Counted from the stretch's first letter, positions 7,307 through 15,684 are shown. The stretch: 35,035 nucleotides of DNA from Chryseobacterium taiwanense (GCF_000813825.1 NZ_JWTA01000013.1:1-35035), one strand, 5' to 3'. Translations and numbers: made by a program. The notes: generated by a model not told the origin, from the sequence alone.

Positions 7307-8782
7307 CTATAAAATATCTTTCCTCAATCTTTCAATAGAATTCTTCATACTTAAATTGAAATATTCCTTTTCCAATCGAACTGGAGGAGCTTGCCTCACT
7401 TCGCAATCTGAAATACTGCACGATTCACAGGTGACTCCTACATTGATTGTCTTTAACGTTGAAGACTTGATGAAATTTATTTTTTTAATGGTTTGAGAAT
7501 TCAGTAGAATCCCTAAACAGTAGCTTCTGTTACTTCCGTCAGAAAACGGATTTTTCTGGGACGTAGAAATAACCAGATAACTGAAACCCTGATCTTTGTA
7601 ATGCGAAATCTGTGCATCGGTCAATGTTTCATTTTCCTTTAAAAGATGTAGGTTTTTTACCGCGATCCATCTTCTGCAGTAATGTTCGTTGGTGGCATTT
7701 GCGTGTGGTGCTTGTTGATGGTTTAAGTGTAATTCTTTTAAAATCTGAATTTTATCAGAATCTTTCTTTTTAACTAAGCATAAATAAAACAGATCCTTAA
7801 TTCCCAATTCAGAAGAAAGAATATTTGTCAACCGATAATAAAATGTTTCAGGAGAATGGGTGAAATTTTCAATTAAATTTTCAAAATTTTTAGGTTTCCA
7901 GTCATTTTCTAAGAAAAATTCTGAAGTTTTTTCGAGGGTTTTTTCTTTTGAAATCAATAAAGCTCCTGCAAAATAGGAAGCATAAAAATTATTCAAAATT
8001 TCCTCAAAACTTCCAAAGTCGAGCCATGAATAGGTATTTGGACGATTTTTCAACTCCAGAACATTAAAACCAATCTCCTTCGCGAGAATAAAGGTTTTTT
8101 GATCCTGTTCTAATTTTCTGTTTAAAAGCAATAGTTTTTTCTCAGGAATAAATAAAGAACGAAGTTTGTCTAATGTTTGATAACGCTCAAAATCTTCAGA
8201 TTGAATCCTGTAATTGAATTTCTCAGTCAAAATATTTTCTAAAATATCTGAGCGCAAATTTTTACTGATTTCCAATTGATTTTCTGTTGCAAAATCCACG
8301 ACTTTTTCTTCAATCTCCGGGAAGTAATTATCATATAATTCCTGGAATGAACGCATGACGGCAAAGTAAAATCTTTCCTTTCCTAGATTATAATTCTGTG
8401 AGATTTCAATTAAAGCATTAATAAAAGCAGTTACTTTTTTCGGTGCATCACTAATGATGCTGATAAGATTGTTTTTATTAATTCCAAAAAGCTCCAGTGG
8501 AATTTCTTTGAAAAAATCTGACTGGAGAATTTCATTGAACGGAGCCAAACTTTTATCCAGTTTTGTAGAAACCAAATCATCAAAAGTACAGTTCAGTGCT
8601 TCTGAAAGCTGAATGATCTTATCGTGTTTTGGATATTTTTTTCCGTTCTCGATTTCATTAATATACGATTTTGATAATCCGGTTTTTGTGGCAAGATCCT
8701 GCAGAGACCAATTTTTCTTTTGTCTTTGCTGTTTTAGTTTCAGGCCGAAAACCGTTTTAATAAAGTCGCTGTCAGAATTCAT
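7307..8782 (-). CDS. ScfR/RamB-type XRE transcriptional regulator
   Basis: The product has 491 residues. The N-terminal XRE helix-turn-helix spans about residues 10-65 (LKQQRQKKNWSLQDLATKTG, LSKSYINEIENGKKYP). The long remainder matches the layout of short-chain fatty acyl regulators (ScfR; RamB, PrpC-type regulators in actinobacteria): a central IrrE-like region without a HExxH motif and a Cys-rich end CESCSISDCEVR (about 450-465) that could bind metal. RamB of Corynebacterium controls aceA and aceB. Here the gene is divergent from aceB with only 126 bases between the two starts, so control of the glyoxylate bypass is a strong inference. The probable operator is the palindrome at 8838-8855. 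Confidence 0.88.
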   Translation of the reverse strand: MNSDSDFIKTVFGLKLKQQRQKKNWSLQDLATKTGLSKSYINEIENGKKYPKHDKIIQLSEALNCTFDDLVSTKLDKSLAPFNEILQSDFFKEIPLELFGINKNNLISIISDAPKKVTAFINALIEISQNYNLGKERFYFAVMRSFQELYDNYFPEIEEKVVDFATENQLEISKNLRSDILENILTEKFNYRIQSEDFERYQTLDKLRSLFIPEKKLLLLNRKLEQDQKTFILAKEIGFNVLELKNRPNTYSWLDFGSFEEILNNFYASYFAGALLISKEKTLEKTSEFFLENDWKPKNFENLIENFTHSPETFYYRLTNILSSELGIKDLFYLCLVKKKDSDKIQILKELHLNHQQAPHANATNEHYCRRWIAVKNLHLLKENETLTDAQISHYKDQGFSYLVISTSQKNPFSDGSNRSYCLGILLNSQTIKKINFIKSSTLKTINVGVTCESCSISDCEVRQAPPVRLEKEYFNLSMKNSIERLRKDIL

Positions 8783-8837
8783 AATTCAAATATAAGAGTT
8801 AGAAGCGATTTTTCGCATAATAATTTTAAAAATAAAT

Positions 8838-8855
8838 TTAGCGAACGTTCGCTAA
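8838..8855. promoter_or_regulatory. Perfect 18-bp palindromic operator between the regulator and aceB
   Basis: TTAGCGAACGTTCGCTAA equals its own reverse complement. It lies 53 bases before the aceB ATG, overlapping a possible -7 element (TAAATTTA), and 56 bases before the regulator start on the other strand. A second, shorter GCGA-x4-TCGC symmetry sits at about 8804-8815. Placement over the promoter suggests repression. Confidence 0.65.
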
Positions 8856-8908
8856 TTGTGAAAATTTTTATTTATGTTTGTAAGGTCGAATCACAAAATC
8901 AATATGTT

Positions 8909-10483
8909 ATGGAAACCAAAACTCAATTAAAAATACAGGCACAACAGCAGTTTGAAGAAATTTTTACCACTGATTTAATCGATTTTTTGGTGGAGCTTCA
9001 TCAGAATTTTAATTCCAAAAGACTGGAGCTTTTAGAAGAAAGAAAAAAAACTCAGCAGGAATTTGATCAGGGAATTCTTCCGAAGTTTTTATCGGAAACT
9101 GAAGAAATCCGAAATGGAAACTGGAGTTGTGCTCCGCTTCCTGAAGATTTACTAGATAGGAGAGTGGAAATTACCGGACCTGTTGACCGAAAAATGATCA
9201 TTAATGCTCTTAATTCCGAAGCTTCAACCTTCATGGCGGATTTTGAAGACAGTAATTCTCCAACCTGGAAAAACTGTATGGAAGGACAAATTAATCTTTC
9301 AGATGCTATCAATAGAAAAATTGATTTTACAAACGAGCAGGGAAAATCTTATGAGTTGAATGAAAAAACAAGTGTTTTGCTGATTCGACCGAGAGGACTG
9401 CATTTAAATGAAAAACATATTGAAATTAATGAAGAACAAACTTCAGCTTCGTTGATTGATTTCGGAATCTACTTTTTCAGGAATGCAAAGAACTTGTTGG
9501 AAAACGGAAGCGGACCTTATTTCTATCTTCCAAAACTAGAACACTACAAAGAAGCTCGTTGGTGGAATGAGGTTTTCATTTTTTCTCAAAATTATTTGGA
9601 AATTCCACAAGGAACCATTAAAGCAACGGTTTTAATTGAAACGATTACAGCTTCATTTCAGATCGATGAAATTTTATTTGAATTAAGAGAACATAGCTCT
9701 GGTTTGAATTGCGGACGTTGGGATTACATTTTTTCATTCATTAAAAAATTCAGAAACCTTCCCGGATTTATTGTTCCGGATAGAGATCAGGTAACAATGA
9801 CTTCTCCTTTTATGAGTGCGTATTCAAAAAGAGTAATCGAAGTTTGTCATAAAAGAAATGTTCATGCGATTGGAGGAATGGCGGCACAAATACCGATTAA
9901 AAATGATTACGAAGCGAACAGTATTGCTTTCGGAAAAGTAAGAAGCGATAAAGAGCGGGAAGTGAAAAACGGACACGACGGAACTTGGGTGGCGCATCCT
10001 GCTTTGGTTTCTGTGGCAAAAAATATTTTCGATCAGTTTATGCCTTCTAAAAATCAGATTGATAAAAAGTTTGATTATCAGATTACGGAAGATGATCTGC
10101 TTGAAGTTCCCAAAGGAGAAATTACAGAAAAAGGAGTTCGTAAAAATATCAACGTCGGAATTCTTTATATCGAATCTTGGTTGATGGGAGTTGGCGCGGC
10201 AGCAATTTATAACTTAATGGAAGATGCGGCAACAGCGGAAATATCGAGAACTCAGGTGTGGCAATGGTTGAAAAATGAAGCGGTCTTAAGTGACGACAGA
10301 ACCTTGACAAGAGAAATGGTACTTCAATGGGAATTCGAAGAACTGGAACGCATTGAAAAATATGTAGGTTCAGAACGATTTAAAAATGGAAAATTCAGTT
10401 TGGCAAAAGAACTTTTCAATGAATTGATCTTCTGTGAAAACTTTGCAGAATTTCTGACTCTGAAAGCGTATCCATTTATATAA
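8909..10483 (+). CDS. aceB: Malate synthase A
   Basis: AceB condenses glyoxylate with acetyl-CoA to give malate, the second glyoxylate-bypass step. I place the start at METKTQLKIQ (8909), giving 524 residues, near the usual 530. The open frame runs 17 codons further to a GTG/ATG-poor start at 8858, only 2 bases past the palindrome, which is less likely. Visible motifs are FMADFEDSNSPTW, LLIRPRGLHLNEKH, the family signature REHSSGLNCGRWDYIF (about residues 259-274), MTSPFMSAYSKR and VGAAAIYNLMEDAATAEISR. It is followed by aceA after a 195-base gap holding a palindromic repeat. Expression is likely controlled by the divergent ScfR-type regulator. Confidence 0.96.
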   Translation: METKTQLKIQAQQQFEEIFTTDLIDFLVELHQNFNSKRLELLEERKKTQQEFDQGILPKFLSETEEIRNGNWSCAPLPEDLLDRRVEITGPVDRKMIINALNSEASTFMADFEDSNSPTWKNCMEGQINLSDAINRKIDFTNEQGKSYELNEKTSVLLIRPRGLHLNEKHIEINEEQTSASLIDFGIYFFRNAKNLLENGSGPYFYLPKLEHYKEARWWNEVFIFSQNYLEIPQGTIKATVLIETITASFQIDEILFELREHSSGLNCGRWDYIFSFIKKFRNLPGFIVPDRDQVTMTSPFMSAYSKRVIEVCHKRNVHAIGGMAAQIPIKNDYEANSIAFGKVRSDKEREVKNGHDGTWVAHPALVSVAKNIFDQFMPSKNQIDKKFDYQITEDDLLEVPKGEITEKGVRKNINVGILYIESWLMGVGAAAIYNLMEDAATAEISRTQVWQWLKNEAVLSDDRTLTREMVLQWEFEELERIEKYVGSERFKNGKFSLAKELFNELIFCENFAEFLTLKAYPFI

Positions 10484-10510
10484 GTTGTTAAGACGGAATA
10501 TTTTCTACAT

Positions 10511-10626
10511 CGTCACTTCGAGTAGATTTTGAAAAAATCGTATCGAGAAGTTTTTAATAAAGATACAAGTTCTCGATACAAAATTATTCTTCATTTCATT
10601 ACAAATAATTCTTACTCGAACTGACG
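10511..10626. repeat. 116-bp palindromic repeat element between aceB and aceA
   Basis: The outer arms CGTCACTTCGAGTA (10511-10524) and TACTCGAACTGACG (10613-10626) pair with one mismatch. The inner arms TATCGAGAA (10541-10549) and TTCTCGATA (10570-10578) pair perfectly. The left half recurs at 6468-6513. The structure is that of a non-autonomous or REP-like element. In an aceB-aceA transcript it would form a long hairpin that could change the ratio of the two products. Confidence 0.75.
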
Positions 10627-10678
10627 GAGTAGGCTAAGCCCCAAACCTCAAAATCATAAACTTTAAACCCAAAATAGT

Positions 10679-11959
10679 ATGAAAACAAAACAAGAACAAA
10701 TCCAAGAAATAGAAAAAGACTGGCTTGAAAATCCACGTTGGAAAGGTGTTAAAAGACCTTACAGGGCAGAAGAAGTGCTGAAACTTCGTGGTACTTATAA
10801 ATTAGATTACACAATTGCGACAGAGATGTCAAAGAAATTCTGGAATAAATTGAATACTCAGGACTTTGTTGCCGGATTGGGAGCTTTAACCGGAAATCAG
10901 GCGGTGCAGGAAGTTGATGCTGGTTTGGAAGCTATTTATCTTTCAGGATGGCAGGTTGCTGCAGATGCCAATCTTTCAGGAGAAATGTATCCCGATCAAT
11001 CGTTGTATCCGGCGAATTCTGTGCCTTCTGTGGTGAAAAAAATAAATAATGCTTTGATAAGAGCAGATCAGGTTCAGTCAGTAAATGGCGGTAGTGAAAA
11101 AGAATACTTAGTTCCGATCATTGCGGATGCGGAAGCTGGTTTTGGAGGGAATCTGAATGCTTATGAATTGATGAAACAAATGATTGAAACGGGAGCTGCT
11201 GCGGTGCATTTTGAAGATCAATTGTCTTCTGCGAAAAAATGTGGTCATTTGGGAGGAAAAGTCTTAGTTCCTACTCAGGAAGCGATCAATAAATTAATTT
11301 CAGCTCGTTTGGCAGCAGATGTTTTAGGAGTTCCGACTTTGATTATTGCAAGAACGGATGCTGATGCAGCAGATTTGTTAACTTCAGATATTGATGATAG
11401 AGATAAAAAGTTTGTAACAGGTGAAAGAACTTCCGAAGGATTTTACGTTGTAAAAAATGGAGTAGAGCAGGGAATCGACCGTGGTTTGTCTTATGCTCCG
11501 TATGCAGATTTGATCTGGATGGAAACTTCAAACCCCGATTTAGAACAGGCGAGAAAATTCGCAGAAGGAATTCATGCAAAGTTTCCGGATAAAATGCTGG
11601 CTTATAATTGTTCTCCATCATTTAACTGGGCGGCAAGATTAAGTGTTGATGAAATGCTGAATTTCAGAGAGGAATTGGCAAAAATGGGGTACAAGTTCCA
11701 ATTTATCACATTGGCAGGCTTTCATGCATTGAATACGGCAATGTTTGAGCTGGCTTTAGCGTATAAAGAAAAAGGAATGGCAGGGTATTCCGAATTGCAG
11801 GAACGTGAATTTGCTTTACAAAAAAAAGGTTTCAGAGCTGTGAAGCATCAGTCTTTTGTAGGAACAGGATATTTCGATGAGGTTCAAAATATTGTAACCA
11901 ATGGTTCTTCGGCAACAGTGGCGATGAAAGATTCTACAGAGACGGCGCAATTTCATTAA
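10679..11959 (+). CDS. aceA: Isocitrate lyase
   Basis: AceA cleaves isocitrate into succinate and glyoxylate, the first step of the glyoxylate bypass, so acetate can feed biosynthesis. The product has 426 residues, near the E. coli size of 434. The active-site signature KKCGHLGG is present with catalytic Cys188. The substrate/metal region [12 protein letters not shown] and [17 protein letters not shown] are intact, as are [14 protein letters not shown] and YNCSPSFNW. It starts at an ATG directly after the repeat-containing gap. A terminator follows. Cotranscription with aceB is likely but the 195-base gap leaves room for a separate promoter. Confidence 0.97.
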   Translation: MKTKQEQIQEIEKDWLENPRWKGVKRPYRAEEVLKLRGTYKLDYTIATEMSKKFWNKLNTQDFVAGLGALTGNQAVQEVDAGLEAIYLSGWQVAADANLSGEMYPDQSLYPANSVPSVVKKINNALIRADQVQSVNGGSEKEYLVPIIADAEAGFGGNLNAYELMKQMIETGAAAVHFEDQLSSAKKCGHLGGKVLVPTQEAINKLISARLAADVLGVPTLIIARTDADAADLLTSDIDDRDKKFVTGERTSEGFYVVKNGVEQGIDRGLSYAPYADLIWMETSNPDLEQARKFAEGIHAKFPDKMLAYNCSPSFNWAARLSVDEMLNFREELAKMGYKFQFITLAGFHALNTAMFELALAYKEKGMAGYSELQEREFALQKKGFRAVKHQSFVGTGYFDEVQNIVTNGSSATVAMKDSTETAQFH

Positions 11960-11990
11960 AAAGTTCCATTTTTAAATACATTTTATGATC

Positions 11991-12025
11991 AAGACCTTCT
12001 CGATTTTGGGAGGGTTTTGCTTTTT
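11991..12025 (+). terminator. Terminator after aceA
   Basis: ACCTTCTC (11994-12001) pairs with GGGAGGGT (12008-12015) with two G-U pairs, extended by A-T pairs and followed by TTTGCTTTTT. Confidence 0.65.
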
Positions 12026-12031
12026 AAGTCC

Positions 12032-12039
12032 TATTTTTG
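12032..12039 (+). promoter_or_regulatory. -7 promoter element for the thioesterase gene
   Basis: TATTTTTG matches TAnnTTTG and leaves a leader of about 13 bases before the ATG at 12058. It overlaps the TTG at 12037, which argues against that codon as a start. Confidence 0.55.
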
Positions 12040-12057
12040 AATAAATATTTGAAGAAG

Positions 12058-12441
12058 ATGAGTTTGATTTTTGAAAAACAAATACAGGTTACGGAACAAC
12101 ATATTGATGGAAATAATCACGTAAACAATGTTCAGTATGTGCATTGGGTGGAAGAAATTGCCGGAGAGCACTGGGATTTTGTAAAACATAAAACCGAGTT
12201 TTCAGAATTTGTATGGATGCTTCTCGATCATCATATTCAATATAAAAAGCAAGTCTATCTCAATGATATAATCACAATAAAAACTTATCCGAAAGCGCCT
12301 GAAGGAATTCGTCAGCCGAGAAAAGTTGAATTTTACTGCAACGATCAATTGGTGGTGGATTCAAGTACACTTTGGGTGTTGGTGGATGTTGCAACCCAAA
12401 GAATTAAAAGATTAGAAAGTGATTGGTTGGATACACTATGA
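12058..12441 (+). CDS. Acyl-CoA thioesterase, hotdog fold
   Basis: The protein has 127 residues from the ATG at 12058. The segment DGNNHVNNVQYVHWVEE is the hallmark of 4-hydroxybenzoyl-CoA/acyl-CoA thioesterases (the Asn-His-Val-Asn-Asn stretch on the hotdog helix). The C-terminal part has the expected WVLVDVATQRIKRL strand. It should hydrolyse acyl thioesters in the cytoplasm; the acyl chain is not evident. An alternative TTG start seven codons earlier falls in the promoter. The gene follows aceA but is separated from it by a terminator, so a shared function in acyl-CoA metabolism is only suggested. Confidence 0.88.
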   Translation: MSLIFEKQIQVTEQHIDGNNHVNNVQYVHWVEEIAGEHWDFVKHKTEFSEFVWMLLDHHIQYKKQVYLNDIITIKTYPKAPEGIRQPRKVEFYCNDQLVVDSSTLWVLVDVATQRIKRLESDWLDTL

Positions 12442-12485
12442 TTTATAAGTAAATATGATTATTTTCGTGCCTCAATAAAAACTCC

Positions 12486-13151
12486 ATGGAAATAAAAAAC
12501 ACAGAAGATCAGTTTGCTGAATTTGAAAAATATGATGTTCTTTCGGATCAGGATATCTTTACAAAGATTTGGGCGGAACCAAGACGGATTTTTACATTTA
12601 TTGATCAGGCAAAATACGAGAAGTATTTGTATGTTTTAATGTTTCTCGCAGGTGTATCAAGTGCCTTTGATCGTGCTACCTCAAAAAATATGGGAGAAAA
12701 TAACTCTCTTTTTATGGTTATTTTTCTTTGTGTGGTTATGGGTGGTCTTTTAGGTTGGATTTCCTATTATATATATGCTGCATTGCTGAGTTGGACAGGA
12801 AAATGGTTAGACGGTTCGGGGGATACGTCATCAATTTTCAGAATGATCGCGTATGCAACAATTCCCTCTGTTGTTTCTTTAATTTTTCTCATTCCGCAAG
12901 TTGCTGTTTACGGAGGTGATCTCTTTAAAGATGTTGACTATACCTCCGAAGGTATTTTAGTGAATGTTGTTTTTTGGGTTTCTGCATTTTGCGAAGTCGG
13001 TTTGTCGATTGTAACGTTAATTTATACAGTCATAGGCCTTTCTGTGGTACAAAAATTTTCTATCGGAAAAGCAATCGCAAATCTCTTGTTACCCATTGCA
13101 GTTATCGCTTTACCCATTCTTTTAATCATTTCGATATTCTCTGTATTTTAA
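12486..13151 (+). CDS. Yip1-family integral membrane protein
   Basis: The 221-residue protein has a soluble N-terminus of about 40 residues with IWAEPRRIFTFI, a motif typical of bacterial Yip1-domain proteins. About five hydrophobic segments follow (roughly 48-62, 76-100, 125-145, 160-187 and 198-220). The role of this family in bacteria is not established; it is predicted to sit in the inner membrane. A TATTTTCG element at 12460-12467, one base from the -7 consensus, would start its transcript about 13 bases before the ATG. Confidence 0.8.
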   Translation: MEIKNTEDQFAEFEKYDVLSDQDIFTKIWAEPRRIFTFIDQAKYEKYLYVLMFLAGVSSAFDRATSKNMGENNSLFMVIFLCVVMGGLLGWISYYIYAALLSWTGKWLDGSGDTSSIFRMIAYATIPSVVSLIFLIPQVAVYGGDLFKDVDYTSEGILVNVVFWVSAFCEVGLSIVTLIYTVIGLSVVQKFSIGKAIANLLLPIAVIALPILLIISIFSVF

Positions 13152-13206
13152 TTTAGCTGAAGATTAAAGTCAAAATAAGGTCATTCTTTTAAACATTGAA
13201 TTTCCT

Positions 13207-13214
13207 TATCTTTG
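13207..13214 (+). promoter_or_regulatory. -7 promoter element abutting the queD start
   Basis: TATCTTTG is an exact TAnnTTTG match. It ends 4 bases before the queD ATG, so transcription would begin at or next to the A of the start codon. No good -33 element is seen. Confidence 0.6.
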
Positions 13215-13218
13215 CATC

Positions 13219-13665
13219 ATGATACGTATTACAAAAATTTTTACATTCGAAACAGCGCACGTGCTGTATAACTATGATGGAAAATGTAAAAATATGCATG
13301 GGCATTCCTATAAGCTTTTCGTAACAGTGAAAGGGAAACCTATTAATGATTTGGAGAATCCTAAAAATGGGATGGTGGTAGATTTTGGTGAGATTAAAAC
13401 GATCGTAAAATCAGAAATTGTAGATGTTTGGGATCATGCGGTGATGATCAATGGGCTTTCTCCTCATAAAGAATTAGGTGAAAGTTTAGAAAATCAAGGG
13501 CATAAAGTGATTTATTGTACTTTTCAGCCAACTTGCGAAAATATGTTATACGCCATCGCTTCAAAAATAAAGTCGAGACTTCCGGAAGGGATTTCTTTGG
13601 CTTATCTTAAACTTCACGAAACGGAAAACTCTTACGGAGAGTGGTTTGCAGAAGATAATCAGTAA
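13219..13665 (+). CDS. queD: 6-carboxytetrahydropterin synthase QueD (6-pyruvoyl-tetrahydropterin synthase family)
   Basis: QueD makes 6-carboxy-5,6,7,8-tetrahydropterin from dihydroneopterin triphosphate on the way to queuosine. The protein has 148 residues. Zinc ligands are His14, His27 and His29 (FETAH and MHGHSY), the catalytic Cys is Cys23, and Asp72-His73 (WDHAV) and Glu134 (KLHETENSY) complete the active site. QPTCENM matches the PT-x-EN motif. The gene is probably read from the promoter that touches its start codon and continues into lpxH, 15 bases downstream. Confidence 0.93.
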   Translation: MIRITKIFTFETAHVLYNYDGKCKNMHGHSYKLFVTVKGKPINDLENPKNGMVVDFGEIKTIVKSEIVDVWDHAVMINGLSPHKELGESLENQGHKVIYCTFQPTCENMLYAIASKIKSRLPEGISLAYLKLHETENSYGEWFAEDNQ

Positions 13666-13680
13666 TTTAAAACTCAGAAG

Positions 13681-14475
13681 GTGTTAAAAACGATCATCAA
13701 TTTAGAACCTGGAAAAAAAGTATATTTTGCTTCAGATCAGCATTTTGGTGCGCCTAATCCTAAGGAAAGCAAAGTGCGTGAAGAGCGATTTATCCGTTGG
13801 ATGGATGAAATAAAACAGGATGCACAGGTTTTGTTTTTGATGGGAGATCTCTTTGATTTCTGGCATGAATGGAAACACGTAATTCCGAAAGGATATGTAC
13901 GTGTTTTAGGAAAAATTGCTGAGTTAAAAGACCGTGGAATTCATATTTATTTCTTTGTGGGTAATCATGATTTGTGGATGAAAGATTATCTGGAAGAAGA
14001 GATCGGCTGTACGGTTTTTTATAAAAAACAATATTTCGAAATGGGCGGAAAGCAGTTTCTTTTAGCTCATGGAGACGGTTTGGGACCCGGAGATAAAGGG
14101 TATAAAAGAATGAAAAAAGTCTTTACCAATCCTGTTGCTCAATGGTTTTTTAAATGGCTTCATCCGGATATTGCCATGAAAATAGCATTGTATATGTCAC
14201 AGAAAAACAAAATGATTTCTGGTGATGAAGACAAAGAATTTCTAGGAGAGGAGAAAGAATTTTTGATTATCTATTCTAAAAAGAAACTCGAAACCGAAAA
14301 TATAGATTACTTTATTTATGGACATCGTCACCTTCCTATGGTCTTAGATTTACAGGGAAAAGCAAAATATATCAATTTGGGAGACTGGATTTCGTATTTT
14401 ACATATGGTGTCTTTGAACATGATTTTGAATTGAAAACATTTGAGGATAGCACAAAAAAAATTACCCCATACTGA
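13681..14475 (+). CDS. lpxH: UDP-2,3-diacylglucosamine diphosphatase-type metallophosphatase
   Basis: LpxH removes UMP from UDP-2,3-diacylglucosamine to give lipid X in lipid A synthesis, at the inner face of the cytoplasmic membrane. The product has 264 residues from a GTG start, longer than the E. coli enzyme (240). The calcineurin-like metal motifs are all present: DQH (19-21; the usual DxH), GDLFDFW (55-61), GNHD (94-97), HGDG (130-133) and GHRH (214-217). The GTG start is set by the spacing to queD and by the hydrophobic strand KVYFASDQH shortly after; no ATG is available nearby. An A run and hairpin at the 3' end look like a terminator for the opposite strand. Confidence 0.9.
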   Translation: MLKTIINLEPGKKVYFASDQHFGAPNPKESKVREERFIRWMDEIKQDAQVLFLMGDLFDFWHEWKHVIPKGYVRVLGKIAELKDRGIHIYFFVGNHDLWMKDYLEEEIGCTVFYKKQYFEMGGKQFLLAHGDGLGPGDKGYKRMKKVFTNPVAQWFFKWLHPDIAMKIALYMSQKNKMISGDEDKEFLGEEKEFLIIYSKKKLETENIDYFIYGHRHLPMVLDLQGKAKYINLGDWISYFTYGVFEHDFELKTFEDSTKKITPY

Positions 14476-14481
14476 GGTAAT
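14454..14481 (-). terminator. Minus-strand terminator-like hairpin at the lpxH 3' end
   Basis: ATTACC (14461-14466) and GGTAAT (14476-14481) form a stem. The minus-strand product would be followed by eight T. No minus-strand gene lies just upstream on that strand, so its partner is unknown. Confidence 0.45.
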
Positions 14482-14642
14482 CTTCGGGATGAAAATTAAT
14501 TCATTCCTGTTTTTAATCCATATTCCATGTGGATAATAGCAATAATTTTACCAAAATTTACTTTCAATATTAAGAAATAATTAAAATTTTTCATTTTTGA
14601 ATATAAGTATCTCATTTTGAGTTAATAATAAATTTTAAAGAA

Positions 14643-15629
14643 TTGAACACGATATTTGACATACAGACAGAACAGGACTTTTTGGCTGAATCATTAAGAG
14701 TTTTCCGTTATCAATATGAGAATATTGAAGTATATAGAAATTTTGTCAGCTATCTCAATATAAAACATGATGAGGTGACAAAGCTGGAGGATATTCCATT
14801 TTTGCCTATTGAAATGTTTAAAAATCATTCGGTTATTGATAAAAATGTGACCACCGATCTTTTCTTTCAAAGCTCAGGAACGACTCAGATGAATCTGTCA
14901 AAACATTTCATTGCTGACGAAAATATATACCAGGAAAGTATTTATAAAAGCTTCGAACAGTTTATCGGAAAACCGGAAGACTTTATATTTTTAGGATTGC
15001 TGCCAAGTTATCTTGAAAGACAAAATTCATCATTGATTTATATGGTAGATTATTTAATGAAAAAATCTGCCAAGCCCGAAAATGGATATTTCCTGTATAA
15101 TCATTCCGATTTATTTGAATTATTGAATACCATAAAAGATCAAAAAGTGATTCTTTTTGGGGTTTCCTTTGCTTTATTAGATTTCCTTGATTATTGTCAT
15201 TCCGAGCGAAGCGAGGAATCTCTAAACTTTCTTGAAAATTTGATCGTGATAGAAACCGGTGGAATGAAAGGTAGAAAAGAAGAAATGACAAAAAATGAAC
15301 TGCTTGAAATTTTGAAAAACGGTTTTAAAACAGATCAGATCTATTCAGAATATTCTATGACCGAGCTTCTTTCTCAGGCATATTCCTTAGGGAATAATGA
15401 ATATGATTGTCCGAACTGGATGAAGATCATGATTAGAAATACAGAAGATCCTTTTGCTTACGAGAAAGAAGGGAGAACTGGGGCTATTAATATTATAGAT
15501 TTAGCCAATATTCATTCATGCTCATTCATTGCAACTCAGGATTTAGGTAAAATAATCGGAGACAAGTTTCAGGTGTTGGGAAGAATTGATCATTCGGATA
15601 TTAGAGGGTGTAGCCTTCTTGTTTCTTAA
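14643..15629 (+). CDS. LuxE-domain acyl-protein synthetase/acyltransferase
   Basis: The 328-residue protein resembles the LuxE acyl-protein synthetase domain, related to adenylate-forming enzymes: EDIPFLPIEMFKNH, the phosphate-loop-like FFQSSGTTQMNLSKH (about 77-91), IETGGMKGRK and SEYSMTELLSQAYS. LuxE activates fatty acids in bioluminescence, but Bacteroidota carry stand-alone relatives, often near surface-polysaccharide or acyl-transfer genes; no luxC is present here. The start is TTG at 14643, chosen because the preceding region lacks an alternative and the sequence NTIFDIQTEQDF begins like family members. The segment CHSERSEES (residues 185-193) is encoded by a dispersed repeat inserted in frame between two conserved regions (bases 15196-15221). 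The substrate is unknown. Confidence 0.8.
   Translation: MNTIFDIQTEQDFLAESLRVFRYQYENIEVYRNFVSYLNIKHDEVTKLEDIPFLPIEMFKNHSVIDKNVTTDLFFQSSGTTQMNLSKHFIADENIYQESIYKSFEQFIGKPEDFIFLGLLPSYLERQNSSLIYMVDYLMKKSAKPENGYFLYNHSDLFELLNTIKDQKVILFGVSFALLDFLDYCHSERSEESLNFLENLIVIETGGMKGRKEEMTKNELLEILKNGFKTDQIYSEYSMTELLSQAYSLGNNEYDCPNWMKIMIRNTEDPFAYEKEGRTGAINIIDLANIHSCSFIATQDLGKIIGDKFQVLGRIDHSDIRGCSLLVS
15196..15221. repeat. Dispersed repeat inserted in frame in the LuxE-domain gene
   Basis: The 26-bp segment starts GTCATTCCGAGCGAAG and ends GAGGAATCT. It belongs to the common Bacteroidota intergenic repeat family whose usual translation is HSERSEES, and it resembles the arm at 19414-19440. Its presence inside a coding frame, with no stop produced, is unusual. 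Confidence 0.75.
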
Positions 15630-15648
15630 AAAATAGTATATAAAAAAT

Positions 15649-15684
15649 AAAAAGTCCTGTCAGTAAATAACAGGACTTTTTTTT
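15649..15684. terminator. Bidirectional terminator between the LuxE-domain gene and aqpZ
   Basis: A perfect 12-bp stem (15649-15660 with 15670-15681) has A runs before and T runs after, so it can serve both convergent genes. Confidence 0.88.

Noticed and set aside
8858..8908. 17-codon extension of aceB
   Set aside because: It would start 2 bases after the operator palindrome and over the promoter; METKTQ gives the normal length.
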